Assembly (NCBI RefSeq): GCF_014196425.1
Contig: NZ_JACIDR010000001.1
Coordinates: forward strand, 930,001-994,000
Length of the DNA: 64,000 nucleotides
Source: Hansschlegelia beijingensis
GTDB taxonomy: Bacteria; Pseudomonadota; Alphaproteobacteria; Rhizobiales; Methylopilaceae
Direction: 5' to 3'
The notes below the pieces were generated by a model. That model did not search any database and had not been told where the DNA came from. It saw nothing but the letters and a program-made list of their open reading frames with translations. Each line of letters opens with the position of its first letter. Within the stretch, counting starts at the first letter, position 1. Shown in pieces: positions 32,462-42,657 of this stretch. Both the position numbers and the translations under genes were made by a program.

Positions 32462-32550
32462 GGCGCGTACCCGGGACTCACCGCGGTCACGACCCGCAGC
32501 CCAAGTCCAGCCATCAGGATATCAGCGAGGCTGCGGTCGACAAGACCGGC

Positions 32551-33054
32551 TCAGGCGAGCCGGTCCAACGCGCCCCGGTCGACGAACAGCGTTCCCAGCA
32601 CGAGGTCGTGCAGCAACTGCTTGCGACGCGTGAAGAGGCCGACGGCGAGCACGAGCGGCGTGAGGATCGAGACGGAGAGATAAAGGAAAACCACATGCGC
32701 GGCGGCGATCACGAAGCCGGGCCGAGCGCCGTCCGAAAGCCGGCAGGTGAGGCCGGTGAGGCGCATTCCCAAGGTCGCCGCGCGGTCGCCGCCCAGAGTC
32801 GCGCCGGAGTACAGGATGGCCACGATTGGGAAGACCATGCCGTAGAGCAACCATGCGAGCCCGAAGGTGAAGACTCCCAGCACGCCGATCACGACGCTCG
32901 CGACCACCGTAAGGGTCAGCACGACGCAGAAGTCGACGCAGAACGCCAGCACCCGACGGCTGAGCACGCCGTCATAAAGCCGAGGCTCGACCAGCGGATC
33001 CCAGCGGTCACGCGGCGAAACGGCGGCAGTCGGATAGAGAGGCGCAGGCTGCAT
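32551..33054 (-). CDS. RDD family membrane protein
   Basis: A 167-residue inner-membrane protein with about three transmembrane segments (RRVLAFCVDFCVVLTLTVVA, GLAWLLYGMVFPIVAILYSG, FVIAAAHVVFLYLSVSIL) and the GMRLTGL segment typical of RDD proteins. Function of the family is unknown, with some members linked to ion transport. ATG 33054 chosen; the upstream extension is Arg-rich and non-coding in look. Confidence 0.85.
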   Translation of the reverse strand: MQPAPLYPTAAVSPRDRWDPLVEPRLYDGVLSRRVLAFCVDFCVVLTLTVVASVVIGVLGVFTFGLAWLLYGMVFPIVAILYSGATLGGDRAATLGMRLTGLTCRLSDGARPGFVIAAAHVVFLYLSVSILTPLVLAVGLFTRRKQLLHDLVLGTLFVDRGALDRLA

Positions 33055-33247
33055 GGCGCGTCGGCTCCATAGGGGGCTGAATACCCTCCCGAATCTGGTG
33101 TTGCTCGGGCCCCTCCGCAAGCGCCGGAGCCTCAGGGCCGCGCCTGCGTCGGTTCGGGCCCGCGAGCGTCCCGGTTCCTGGAGAGATTCGGCTTTGGGTC
33201 GGCGTCACGCCGCGGCTTGCGAGCGCAGCAGCGGACGACGGTAAGGC

Positions 33248-33321
33248 TGGAGGCCACGCCCGGAATCGAACCGGGATACAAGGATTTGCAGTCCTCTGCG
33301 TAACCATTCCGCCACGTGGCC
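33248..33321 (-). tRNA. tRNA-Cys (GCA)
   Basis: On the minus strand the sequence begins GGCCACG and ends CGTGGCC-T-CCA, a 7-bp acceptor stem with encoded CCA. The anticodon loop is ACTGCAAAT with anticodon GCA, and the T-arm CCCGGTTCGATTCCGGG is intact. Length 74 nt including CCA. Confidence 0.96.
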
Positions 33322-33504
33322 TCGCGCGCGGGCCGGGAGCTTTGAGGTTCCTCGGCGTTGCTTCCGCGGAATGGGCGGCTCTCCATAACCTGCGCTCTCC
33401 CCGGCCGCAATACGGCGCCGCCGGCGCTGCTTGCCACGACGCCGCGGCTGTCGCAGAAGAAGCGCGGCAGCGCGGCCGGCGGGCGCCGCGCGGGAGCGAG
33501 GCCC

Positions 33505-34155
33505 ATGACGGATTTCGAGCGTCTCAGGCACGGCATGGTCGACGGCCAGATCCGGGTCGCCGATGTCACCGATCACCGGGTTCTCGCGGCGTTCCTGACC
33601 GTTCCGCGCGAGAGATTCGTCCCCGCGGGCCGCGAGGACCTCGCCTACCTGGACATCCGCGCGCCGCTCGGCGCGCCCGGACGCGCGATGCTGGAGCCGA
33701 TGACGCTTGCGCGGCTCGTGCAGCTCGCCGCTCCGGAAGAACACGAATCCGTGCTCGTGGTCGGCTGCGGCCTCGGCTACAGCGTCGCGATCTTCGCGGA
33801 GCTGGCGGCGCGGGTCGTCGGGCTCGAGTGCGATGCGGATCTCGCCGCGGGCGCCCGCGAGCGTCTGAGCGGGCGTCCGAACGTCACGGTCGTGGAGGGC
33901 GATCTGACCGCCGGCGCGCCCCAGAGCGCGCCGTTCGATCTGATCTTCTGCGACGGCGCCGTGGCGGTCGGCCTCGAGGCGCTCGCCGAGCAGCTGTCGC
34001 CTTCAGGTCGGATCGTCGCGCCTGCGGGCCCCGGGCCCGCGACGAAGGCGACGACGTTCCGTCCACATCACGGCAAGCTCGCGGCAGCGCAGTTCTTCGA
34101 CGCCTACGGCCCTGATCTTCCGGGCTTCCAGCCTGTCGAGACCTTCGCCTTCTGA
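33505..34155 (+). CDS. pcm: Protein-L-isoaspartate O-methyltransferase family protein
   Basis: A 216-residue SAM-dependent methyltransferase that repairs isoaspartyl residues. N-terminal MTDFERLRHGMVDGQIRVAD and the SAM loop VLVVGCGLGYSVAIFAEL (usually VLEIG-G-GY) are visible, with VVEGDLT and the FCDGAV segment following. The alphaproteobacterial subgroup found upstream of tolC often departs from the classical Pcm active site, so true repair activity is uncertain. ATG 33505 gives the family N-terminus. Confidence 0.88.
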   Translation: MTDFERLRHGMVDGQIRVADVTDHRVLAAFLTVPRERFVPAGREDLAYLDIRAPLGAPGRAMLEPMTLARLVQLAAPEEHESVLVVGCGLGYSVAIFAELAARVVGLECDADLAAGARERLSGRPNVTVVEGDLTAGAPQSAPFDLIFCDGAVAVGLEALAEQLSPSGRIVAPAGPGPATKATTFRPHHGKLAAAQFFDAYGPDLPGFQPVETFAF

Positions 34156-34323
34156 ATGTCCGGCTGTGGCCGCTTTGCGCCACCCGGCACGGTCTTTCCG
34201 TTAACCGAGCCTCCGCCGGTTTCCTCCCGTGGAGCCGCCCGCTACGCTGCCCGCGGGGTCGCGTTCATGCCGCGCAGCGACGGAGTATCCATCGCCCGCG
34301 GCGCTCGAAATTCGGTGTGTAGA

Positions 34324-35754
34324 ATGTCGACGAACGTTTCGTTTCGTCGTCGCGCGGGCGCCTTGTGCGCCAGTGTGGCGCTTGGGCTCCTGTCCGCCGT
34401 TCCGGCGGGTCAGGCGGCGCGTGCGCAATCTCTCGAACAGGCGCTCGCCCGCGCCTATGGCGCGAGCCCGACGCTGAACGCTCAGCGCGCCGCCGTCCGC
34501 GCGACCGACGAACAGGTGCCTCAGGCGCTGTCCGGCTATCGGCCGACGATCGCGGCGTCTGTCGATTACGGCGTCCAGCGGACCCAGCAGGTCACGCCGT
34601 CTTCCCAGTTGCTCGGCATCACCGTGCCGAAGAGCAAGACGACCGACACCAGCCAGCCCCGCGGCGTGGCCATCACGGCCGATCAGAACCTGTTCAACGG
34701 CTTCCGCACGCAGAACCAGGTCCGCACTGCTGAATCGAACGTGCTCGGCGCGCGCGAAGAACTCCGCAACACCGAACAGAACGTCCTGTTCGACGCGGCG
34801 CAGGCCTATATGGACGTTCTCCGCGACTACGCGATCCTCGACGTCCGCCGGAACAATGTCGACGTCCTGAAGGAGGAGCTTCGCGCGGCCCGCGAGCGTT
34901 TCCAGGTCGGCGAGGTGACACGGACCGACACGGCCCAGGCCGAGGCGGCGGTCGAGGGCGCGCATACGGCGGTCAGCCAGGCGGAAGCGCAGCTCAACAC
35001 CAGCCGTGCGACCTATCGGCAGGTGGTGGGCGACGACATCGGAAGGCCGAAGCCGGCGCGCTCGATCGACAGGCTGCTCCCCAAGAACCTGACGGACGCC
35101 ATCAATCTCAGCCAGGCGCAGCACCCTGCGATCCTCGCCGCGTTCCATGGCGTCGACGCCGCGAACCTGCAGATCCGCGTGGTCGAGGGCCAGCTCTACC
35201 CGACCATCGGGCTCGAGGCGGCGTTCCAGCGCCGCTACGACGACAGCTCGCAGGTCTCGCGCGTGACCGCCGGCTCGATCGTCGGCCGCATGACCATCCC
35301 GATCTATCAGGCTGGCTCCGTCTCCTCGCAGGTCCGGCAGGCCAAGGAAGTCGCCGGTCAGCGTCGGCTCGAGGCCGACATCGCACGCGACCAGGTCCGC
35401 CAGGCGACGGTCTCCGCGTGGGGGCAGCTTCAGGCCGCGACGGCGCAGATCGCTTCGGCCAAGGCCCAGATCCAGGCCTCTCAGACGGCGTTGAACGGCG
35501 TGCGCGAGGAAGCCAAGGTCGGCCAGCGCACCACGCTCGACGTCCTCAACGCCCAGCAGGATCTGTTGAACGCGCGCGTCACCCTGATCCAGGCGCAGCG
35601 CGACCGCGTGGTGGCCGCATACGCGGTGATGTCCGCGGTGGGTTGGCTGACGGCGGCCCGCCTCGGCCTCGGGGTCCCGCGCTACGACGCCAACGTCCAT
35701 TACGATCAGGTTCGCGACAAGTGGACCGGGCTCCGCACGCCGGACGGCCGCTGA
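34324..35754 (+). CDS. tolC: TolC family outer membrane efflux protein
   Basis: A 476-residue outer membrane channel of type I secretion and RND efflux systems. Signal peptide to about residue 37 (QAARAQ), then two OEP repeats with long coiled-coil helices (for example NVDVLKEELRAARERFQVGEVTRTD and NGVREEAKVGQRTTLDVLNAQQDLL). ATG 34324 is the only start giving a signal peptide. A TTAACC lies at 34201, a possible CtrA half-site only. Sits in the conserved order pcm-tolC-popZ-valS. Confidence 0.94.
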   Translation: MSTNVSFRRRAGALCASVALGLLSAVPAGQAARAQSLEQALARAYGASPTLNAQRAAVRATDEQVPQALSGYRPTIAASVDYGVQRTQQVTPSSQLLGITVPKSKTTDTSQPRGVAITADQNLFNGFRTQNQVRTAESNVLGAREELRNTEQNVLFDAAQAYMDVLRDYAILDVRRNNVDVLKEELRAARERFQVGEVTRTDTAQAEAAVEGAHTAVSQAEAQLNTSRATYRQVVGDDIGRPKPARSIDRLLPKNLTDAINLSQAQHPAILAAFHGVDAANLQIRVVEGQLYPTIGLEAAFQRRYDDSSQVSRVTAGSIVGRMTIPIYQAGSVSSQVRQAKEVAGQRRLEADIARDQVRQATVSAWGQLQAATAQIASAKAQIQASQTALNGVREEAKVGQRTTLDVLNAQQDLLNARVTLIQAQRDRVVAAYAVMSAVGWLTAARLGLGVPRYDANVHYDQVRDKWTGLRTPDGR

Positions 35755-35907
35755 GGAGCTGTGGGCGACCACGCCGGCGCGCTTGTGGAGCGCCCGGCTG
35801 GTGCAATACTCGCCGTTAACGAAGGGTCGGCGTCTCCGGGTGATTCGTGAGCTGCGCGCGCAGGCGGGCGGCTCTCCCGGGGCGGCTCTGAAGATGACGG
35901 AGAGACC

Positions 35908-36546
35908 ATGAGCACGCCCGCGAAGGCTCAAGAGCCGACGATGGAGGAAATTCTGGCCTCAATCCGCCGCATCATCTCGGATGACGAGCCGACCCAGGCC
36001 CTGACGCCGCCGAAAGCGGCGGCCAAGGCCGCCGCGAAGGCCGAGCCCGCTCGGCAGCCCGAGCCGGATCCGGAGCCCGAGGCGGAAGCCGAAGAGCCGC
36101 TCGGTCAGGACGACATCGACGCGATGTTCGCGTCGTTCGACGCGCCGGCGAAGCCCGAGCTTGCCGCTCCGAAGCGGCCGGAGCCACGGCCCGCGTCGGT
36201 CATCACGGCGGAAGATCTCGACGTCTTCGAGCTCACCGAGGACATGGCTGAGGAGCCCACGCCCCCGACCGCGTCCGCCGCGCCGAAGGCCGCAGACAGG
36301 CCGCCCGCCTCCCGGCCGCCCGAGTCGACGGAGCGGCTGCTGTCGGAGGCGGCCGACGACGCGGTCAGCAACGCGTTCGGGTCGCTCGCGAACACGATCC
36401 TTTCGAACAACGCCCGCACGCTGGACGACATCGTCAAGGAGATGCTCCGGCCGATGCTGCGCGCGTGGCTCGACGACAATCTGCCGCCGCTCGTCGAACG
36501 TCTGGTGCGCAACGAGATCGAGCGGGTCGCTCGCGGCGGTCGCTAG
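35908..36546 (+). CDS. popZ: PopZ-like polar organising protein (DUF2497)
   Basis: A 212-residue protein with the short conserved N-terminal helix EPTMEEILASIRRIISDDEP, a long disordered Pro/Ala/Glu-rich middle (about residues 30-135) and a conserved C-terminal helical oligomerisation region (RTLDDIVKEMLRPMLRAWLDDNLPPLVERLVRNEIERVA-type, in parts). PopZ forms a polar hub that anchors the chromosome origin in alphaproteobacteria. A single TTAAC at 35816 upstream is not a full CtrA box. Located between tolC and valS. Confidence 0.92.
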   Translation: MSTPAKAQEPTMEEILASIRRIISDDEPTQALTPPKAAAKAAAKAEPARQPEPDPEPEAEAEEPLGQDDIDAMFASFDAPAKPELAAPKRPEPRPASVITAEDLDVFELTEDMAEEPTPPTASAAPKAADRPPASRPPESTERLLSEAADDAVSNAFGSLANTILSNNARTLDDIVKEMLRPMLRAWLDDNLPPLVERLVRNEIERVARGGR

Positions 36547-36666
36547 CGCAGACAGGCTCCGCGGCCGGACGTCGTCCCGGCCGACCGCCTGCTCGACATT
36601 GACACCCCCCACGGGGCTGGGCTTCAACGCGCCCTCAGTCCCGTACGTCTCAAGGCGCGTTTCCCA

Positions 36667-39375
36667 ATGCTCGAGAAGACCTATTCCCCGGCCGAGATCG
36701 AGCCGCGCATCGCCGCGCGCTGGGACGAGGCCGGCGCATTCAAGGCCGGAGCCGGGGCGAAGCCGGGCGCGGAGCCCTACTGCATCGTCATCCCGCCGCC
36801 GAACGTCACCGGCTCCCTCCATATGGGGCACGCGCTCAACGACACGCTGCAGGATATCCTCGTGCGCTTCGAACGCATGCGGGGCAAGGACGTGCTGTGG
36901 CAGCCGGGCATGGACCACGCCGGCATCGCCACCCAAATGGTCGTCGAGCGCCAGCTCAGCGCGCGCGGCGAGCCGGGCCGGCGTGACCTCGGACGCGAGA
37001 AGTTCGTCGAGCGGATCTGGGAGTGGAAGGCCGAGTCAGGCGGAACGATCCTCAAGCAGCTCAAGCGCCTCGGCGCCTCCTGCGACTGGTCCCGCGAGCG
37101 CTTCACCATGGACGAGGGCCTCTCGCGCGCCGTCGTCAAGCTGTTCGTCCGCCTGCACAAGGACGGGCTGATCTACCGCGACAAGCGGCTCGTGAACTGG
37201 GATCCGAAGCTGCTCACCGCGATCTCGGACATCGAGGTCCAGTCGATCGAGGTGAAGGGCCACCTCTGGCACCTGCGCTATCCGGTCGAGGACTCGGACG
37301 AGTCGATCGTCGTCGCGACGACGCGGCCGGAGACGATGCTCGGCGACGCCGCGGTCGCCGTTCATCCGGAGGATGAGCGCTACCGGCATCTTGTCGGCAA
37401 GAACGTCGTCCTGCCGCTCGTCGGGCGGAAGATCCCGATCGTCGCCGACGAGTATTCCGACCCCGAGAAGGGGACCGGCGCGGTCAAGATCACGCCGGCC
37501 CACGACTTCAACGACTTCGAGGTCGGCAAGCGCCACGGGCTGCCGCTGATCAACGTGCTGACGCCGGACGGTCGGCTCTGCCTGCTCGAGAACGAGGGCT
37601 TCCTCGACGGTCTGCCCGACTTCGTCGACATGGATCTTCTCATGTCGCTGGATGGTCTCGACCGCGCCGAGGGCCGCAAGCGCGTGCTGGCGCTGCTGGA
37701 GGAGCTCGGCCTGCTGGTCGAGACCGAGCCGCATGTCCATCAGGTGCCGCATGGCGACCGTTCGGGCGTCGTGATCGAGCCCTATCTCACCGACCAGTGG
37801 TACGTCGACGCACAGAAGCTCGCGGTCGAGGCGATGGCCGCCGTGCGGGACGGACGGACGCGCTTCGTTCCGGAGAACTGGTCCAAGACCTATTTCGAGT
37901 GGATGGAGAACATCCAGCCGTGGTGCGTGTCGCGCCAGCTGTGGTGGGGCCATCAGATTCCGGCCTGGTTCGGGCCGGACGGCGCGATCTTCGTGGAGGA
38001 GACCGAGGCCGAGGCGCTGGCCGCGGCCGAGGCGCATTACGGCGCGCCGACCGCGCTCATGCGGGACGAGGATGTCCTCGACACCTGGTTCTCGTCCGCC
38101 CTCTGGCCGTTCTCCACGCTCGGCTGGCCGGATCAGACCCCCGAGCTGAAGAGCTACTATCCGAATGCGGCGCTCGTCACCGGCTTCGACATCATCTTCT
38201 TCTGGGTCGCCCGGATGATGATGATGGGCCTTTACGTGATGAAGGAGGTCCCGTTCCGCGACGTCTACATCCATGCCCTCGTCCGCGACGAGAAGGGGGC
38301 GAAGATGTCGAAGTCCAAGGGCAACGTCATCGACCCGATCGAGCTGGTGGACGCCTATGGCGCGGACGCGCTGCGCTTCACCCTCGCGGCGATGGCCGCG
38401 CAGGGGCGCGACATCAAGCTCGCGAAGTCACGCGTCGAGGGCTACCGGAACTTCGCGACCAAGCTCTGGAACGCCTCGCGCTTCGCCGAGATGAACGGCT
38501 CTGCGCCGGTCGACGGCTTCGACCCGAAAGCCGTCAAGACGACCCTCAACCGGTGGATCCTCGGCGAAGCCGCGCGGGCGGCGGCCGACACCACGGCCGC
38601 GATCGAGGCCTACCGGTTCAACGACGCGGCGGCCTTCGTCTACCGTTTCGTCTGGAACGTCGTCTGCGACTGGTATGTCGAGCTCGCCAAGCCGGTGCTG
38701 CAGGGGCAGGGCGGGAGCGAGGAGGAGGCCGCCGAGACCCGCGCGACGCTGGCGTTCATCCTCGACCAGTCGGCGAAGCTGCTGCATCCGTTCATGCCCT
38801 TCGTGACCGAAGAACTCTGGGCCGCGCGCGCAGGCGAGGGCGGACGGGACGGCCTTCTGGTTCTTTCCGAATGGCCCTCGCTGGAGGGCCTTGGCGATCC
38901 CGAGAGCGAGGCTGAGATCGGCTGGCTGGTGGAGCTCGTGACGGAACTGCGCTCCGCCCGCGCCGAGATGGGCGTCCCGCCGGCGGCGACGCTGCCGCTG
39001 GTGCTTGTCGGGGCGGACGGGGCGCTTCAGGCCCGCGCCGAGCGCGCCGCGCCCACTCTCGCGCGCATCGCCCGCGTGTCGGGCGTCTCGTTCGCGGAAA
39101 CGGCGCCCGGCGAGGCGATCCAGCTCCTGGTGCGCGGCACGATCGTGGCCGTGCCGCTGAGCGGCGTCGTCGACATCGGCGCCGAGCGGGCCCGGCTCGC
39201 CAAGGAGCGCGAGAAGACCCTCGGTGAGATCAAGCGGATCGACGGCAAGCTCTCCAACGAGAGCTTCGTCGCGCGCGCGCCGGAGGATGTCGTCGAGGGC
39301 GAGCGCGAGAAGCGCGCCGGCTACCAGGATCGCCTAGCCAAGATCGAGGCGGCCCTGCGGCAGCTGGGGGCGTGA
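36667..39375 (+). CDS. valS: Valine--tRNA ligase
   Basis: A 902-residue class I aminoacyl-tRNA synthetase. The HIGH motif is HMGH at 52-55 (PPPNVTGSLHMGHAL), KMSKS at 546-550, the CP1 editing domain lies between about 190 and 350, and the C-terminal coiled-coil arm (ERARLAKEREKTLGEIKRID) is present. Complete and of normal length. A 120-bp leader separates it from popZ; no T-box is expected or seen. Confidence 0.98.
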   Translation: MLEKTYSPAEIEPRIAARWDEAGAFKAGAGAKPGAEPYCIVIPPPNVTGSLHMGHALNDTLQDILVRFERMRGKDVLWQPGMDHAGIATQMVVERQLSARGEPGRRDLGREKFVERIWEWKAESGGTILKQLKRLGASCDWSRERFTMDEGLSRAVVKLFVRLHKDGLIYRDKRLVNWDPKLLTAISDIEVQSIEVKGHLWHLRYPVEDSDESIVVATTRPETMLGDAAVAVHPEDERYRHLVGKNVVLPLVGRKIPIVADEYSDPEKGTGAVKITPAHDFNDFEVGKRHGLPLINVLTPDGRLCLLENEGFLDGLPDFVDMDLLMSLDGLDRAEGRKRVLALLEELGLLVETEPHVHQVPHGDRSGVVIEPYLTDQWYVDAQKLAVEAMAAVRDGRTRFVPENWSKTYFEWMENIQPWCVSRQLWWGHQIPAWFGPDGAIFVEETEAEALAAAEAHYGAPTALMRDEDVLDTWFSSALWPFSTLGWPDQTPELKSYYPNAALVTGFDIIFFWVARMMMMGLYVMKEVPFRDVYIHALVRDEKGAKMSKSKGNVIDPIELVDAYGADALRFTLAAMAAQGRDIKLAKSRVEGYRNFATKLWNASRFAEMNGSAPVDGFDPKAVKTTLNRWILGEAARAAADTTAAIEAYRFNDAAAFVYRFVWNVVCDWYVELAKPVLQGQGGSEEEAAETRATLAFILDQSAKLLHPFMPFVTEELWAARAGEGGRDGLLVLSEWPSLEGLGDPESEAEIGWLVELVTELRSARAEMGVPPAATLPLVLVGADGALQARAERAAPTLARIARVSGVSFAETAPGEAIQLLVRGTIVAVPLSGVVDIGAERARLAKEREKTLGEIKRIDGKLSNESFVARAPEDVVEGEREKRAGYQDRLAKIEAALRQLGA

Positions 39376-39446
39376 CTGGCTGGGGGATTGGCGGGCGGCG
39401 GGCCAGGCGAGCTCGTCGCCTCGAAACCTAGTCCTTCCGCCATAGA

Positions 39447-41042
39447 ATGGCGCGAGACGTGAACGGAGAGAATTTCAGGGTGATCTACAGTCGTCGAGAG
39501 GCGGTCGCGTTGCTTGGCGCGGGCGGAGCGGCGTTGCTCGTCCCTTCGGTAGTCCGCGCGGAGACGAACAGGTTCGATTTCGACCACGGGATCGTTATCG
39601 AGCGGGCGCGCCAGCTCGCTGCGCATCCTTACCAGCCGCCGCGCGCAGAGCTGCCGAAGGCGCTCGACGACCTCTCGTTCGACGCCTACCGCGCCATCCG
39701 GTTCCGCAGGGACAAGGCCTTCTTCGGGAAGGGCCGCAGCGACTTCCGCATGGAGCTGTTCCACCTCGGCTTCCTCTACAAAGCGCCGGTCGTGGTGAAC
39801 CTCGTGCGGGAAGGCGTCGCGACCCCGATCCCCTACGACGCTTCGCTGTTCGATTTCGGCGAGACCAAGCTGAAGGACCGGCTGCCGATCGATTTCGGCT
39901 TCGCGGGGCTTCGGCTGCTGTTTCCGCTGAACAAGCCGACCGTGATGGACGAGCTCGCGGTCTTCCTGGGCGCGAGCTACTTCCGGTTCCTGGGCGCAGG
40001 CCAGCACTATGGCCTCTCCGCGCGCGGGATCGCGGTGGGCACCGGCGAGGCGGAGCCGGAGGAGTTTCCGATGTTCCGCGAGTTCTGGGTCGAGGAGCCG
40101 CTTCCGGGAGCGACCTCCATCGTGATCCACGCCCTGCTCGACGGACCTTCGCTCGCCGGCTCGTATCGGATGGTGATCACGCCCGGGGAGGAGACCACGG
40201 TCGCGGTGGGCTCGACGCTGTTCCCGCGCCGCGACATCCCGAAGCTGGGCGTGGCGCCGCTCACCTCGATGTTCTTCTATGGCGAGAACGACCGCCGCCA
40301 GTATCGCGGCTTCCGTCCGGAGGTGCATGATTCCGACGGCCTGCTGATCCACGGCGGCGGCTCGGAGGAGTGGACGTGGCGTCCTCTCGTCAATCCGGAC
40401 GTGCTGCGGAAGAGCTCGTTCCCGGATCCGTCCGTCCGGGGCTTCGGCCTGCTGCAGCGCGACCGGCTGTTCGAGGACTATCAGGACCTCGAGGTCCGCT
40501 ACGATCTTCGCCCGAGCTATTGGGTCCAGCCGGAAGGCGGCTGGGGCCCCGGACGGGTCGAACTGGTCGAACTGCCGACCGACAACGAGACCTTCGACAA
40601 CATCGTTTCCTACTGGGTCCCGGAGACGCCCCCGAAGGCGGGGGAGACGCTCCGGTTCTCCTACGGGCTGCGCGCGCTGAAACTGGCGGAACGGCTCACG
40701 CCCCTGGGGCATGCCGTCCACACCTTCGTGACGGAGGCGCGGGCTTCCGGAGACCCGAGCGCGCCGCCGCCTCACGTGCGCCGCTTCATCGTGGATTTCG
40801 AGGGCGGCGAGCTCGATTACTGGCTCGGCGAGCCGAAGCGGGTGGTGACCGACACGCATGCGAGCGTCGGCAAGATCAACGCCGCCTATGTGGTGCCCAA
40901 TCCGGAGATCCGGGGCTTCCGCCTGTTCCTCGATCATGAGATCGAGCAGCCGCACACCTCCGCCGAGCTGAGGGCCGTTCTGAAGGTCGGCGACCGGGTG
41001 ATCACCGAGACGTGGGTCTTCCCCTGGACCCGCAAGGACTAG
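39447..41042 (+). CDS. opgD: Periplasmic glucan biosynthesis protein (OpgG/OpgD family)
   Basis: A 531-residue periplasmic protein acting on osmoregulated periplasmic glucans. A twin-arginine signal (SRREAVALLGAGGAALLVPS, cleavage near VRAE) favours the OpgD type. Family segments include AYRAIRFRRDKAFFG, ARGIAVGTGEAEPEEFPMFREFWVE and TSMFFYGENDRR. A GTG at 39480 would shorten the N-region to 4 residues before the twin arginines and is a reasonable alternative start. The OpgH glucosyltransferase partner is not in the window. Confidence 0.9.
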   Translation: MARDVNGENFRVIYSRREAVALLGAGGAALLVPSVVRAETNRFDFDHGIVIERARQLAAHPYQPPRAELPKALDDLSFDAYRAIRFRRDKAFFGKGRSDFRMELFHLGFLYKAPVVVNLVREGVATPIPYDASLFDFGETKLKDRLPIDFGFAGLRLLFPLNKPTVMDELAVFLGASYFRFLGAGQHYGLSARGIAVGTGEAEPEEFPMFREFWVEEPLPGATSIVIHALLDGPSLAGSYRMVITPGEETTVAVGSTLFPRRDIPKLGVAPLTSMFFYGENDRRQYRGFRPEVHDSDGLLIHGGGSEEWTWRPLVNPDVLRKSSFPDPSVRGFGLLQRDRLFEDYQDLEVRYDLRPSYWVQPEGGWGPGRVELVELPTDNETFDNIVSYWVPETPPKAGETLRFSYGLRALKLAERLTPLGHAVHTFVTEARASGDPSAPPPHVRRFIVDFEGGELDYWLGEPKRVVTDTHASVGKINAAYVVPNPEIRGFRLFLDHEIEQPHTSAELRAVLKVGDRVITETWVFPWTRKD

Positions 41043-41123
41043 GCGTCGGGCGTGCTCGCACGGCTTTGACAAAGCCGGTCACGGGATCGATCCTTCCACC
41101 TGCCGGGGGGTGAGGGGGACGCC

Positions 41124-42398
41124 TTGGACGTCCTTTTCATCCACAACAACTTCCCGGGCCAGTTCGTCCACACGTCGCGGGCGCTGGCGCAGCGACCCGG
41201 CGTCAGGGTGTTCGCCGTCGGGGGACCGACCGCCCGGTCCAGACCCGGCGTCAGCCTGGCGGCCTACGCGACGCCCGCCTCGCCTCCGCGCGCCGGTCAC
41301 CCGCTGGCCGAGCGCTTCGTGGCCGACGTCACGCGCGGCGAGCTCGCGGCCGCAGCCATGCAGCGGCTGAAACGGGAGGCGGGGTGCGACCCGGCGGTGG
41401 TGATCGGCCATTCCGGCTGGGGCGAGACGCTGTTCGCCAGCGACCTGTTCCCGAACGCGCGGCATCTCGTCTACAGCGAGTTCTTCTACAATTTCCGCGG
41501 CGCGGATGTCGGCTTCGATCCGGAGTTTCCCGATGTCGGTCTGCGCTCGGCCTTGCCCGTGAGAACCAAGAACGCCGCGATGCTGACCTCGCTCGCCGCG
41601 GCGGACGTCGCCGTCTCGCCCACCGAGTGGCAGAAACGCCAGCACCCGGATTTCCTGTGGGAGAAGATCAGGGTCATCCATGACGGGGTCGACACGGTCG
41701 CGGCCAGCCCGAAGCCGAGCGCGCGCTTTTCAGTCCCGGGAACCAACCTGACGCTCAGGCCCCGCGACGAGGTCATCACCTTCGTCAATCGGCAGCTCGA
41801 GCCTTATCGCGGCTACCACGTCTTCATGCGGGCGCTGCCGGCGATCCTGGCGCGCCGGCCCCAGGCGCAGGTCGTGATCGTCGGCGGCGACGGCGTCTCC
41901 TATGGCAGGCGGGCGCCGGAGGGAAAAACCTGGAAGGACATCTTTCTGGGCGAGGTGCGCGATCGCCTCGACCTGTCGCGCGTGCACTTCGTCGGCAACA
42001 TCCCGAAGCCTGAGTTCATCGCGATGCTGCAGGTCTCATCCTGCCACGTCTATCTCACCTACCCGTTCGTCCTGTCATGGTCGCTGATCGAAGCCATGGC
42101 GGCGGAATGCCTTATCGTCGCGTCCGGCACTCCGCCGGTGCGCGAAGTCATCGAGGATGGGGTCACGGGCCGGCTGTTCGACTTCTTCGACGTCGCGGGT
42201 CTTTCTGAGCGGGTGATCGAGACGCTGGCGGATCGGGAGCAATTCGCCCAACTGGGGCGGGCGGCGAGAGTCGTCGCGGTCGAAAACTATGATCTCGCGC
42301 GCGTTTGCCTCCCGCGTCAGGTCGCATTGATCGACGATCTCGCCGCAGGAACTACGGTGAACGGACCGTTGCAGGCCGCTCAATCGTCCGTGGCATAA
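41124..42398 (+). CDS. Glycosyltransferase family 4 protein
   Basis: A 424-residue GT-B glycosyltransferase. N-terminal DVLFIHNNFPGQFVHTSRAL acceptor-domain motif, then VIVGGDGVSYGRRAPEGKTW and the C-terminal donor region LIEAMAAECLIVASGTPPVREVIEDGVTGRLFDFFD with the E-x7-E retaining signature. Starts at TTG 41124 after a G-rich ribosome site. Probably involved in cell-surface polysaccharide; sugar and acceptor unknown. Confidence 0.87.
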   Translation: MDVLFIHNNFPGQFVHTSRALAQRPGVRVFAVGGPTARSRPGVSLAAYATPASPPRAGHPLAERFVADVTRGELAAAAMQRLKREAGCDPAVVIGHSGWGETLFASDLFPNARHLVYSEFFYNFRGADVGFDPEFPDVGLRSALPVRTKNAAMLTSLAAADVAVSPTEWQKRQHPDFLWEKIRVIHDGVDTVAASPKPSARFSVPGTNLTLRPRDEVITFVNRQLEPYRGYHVFMRALPAILARRPQAQVVIVGGDGVSYGRRAPEGKTWKDIFLGEVRDRLDLSRVHFVGNIPKPEFIAMLQVSSCHVYLTYPFVLSWSLIEAMAAECLIVASGTPPVREVIEDGVTGRLFDFFDVAGLSERVIETLADREQFAQLGRAARVVAVENYDLARVCLPRQVALIDDLAAGTTVNGPLQAAQSSVA

Positions 42399-42417
42399 GC
42401 GCAACATAAATAGAGCA

Positions 42418-42438
42418 GAGCGACCGGGCCGGTCGCTC
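42418..42438 (+). terminator. Possible hairpin terminator after glycosyltransferase
   Basis: GAGCGACC (42418-42425) and GGTCGCTC (42431-42438) form an 8-bp stem with a 5-nt loop, 20 bp after the glycosyltransferase stop. No T-run follows, so weak as an intrinsic terminator. Confidence 0.45.
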
Positions 42439-42657
42439 ACAGCTCAACTCGCCGCCATTCAGCCACAAATCGCCAACTATTTCGGAGGTAACCTGCTGCC
42501 TGAAAACGCTGTCTCGTCTTGAGACGGTCGGGGGACCAAGGCGTTTGGCGGCGGCGGGCCGCGCGCGTTCGGATACTGGCGTCAGATGGCGCCATGGTCG
42601 GTCCGCCCCGCTGAGCAAGAGTATGGGGCGCGTTTCGCCCCGAGGGATTGGGGCGGC

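Noticed and set aside
42399-42657. Leader of ilvD considered for a riboswitch or attenuator.
   Set aside because: Only a simple hairpin close to the upstream gene and no recognisable aptamer or Val/Leu/Ile-rich leader peptide.
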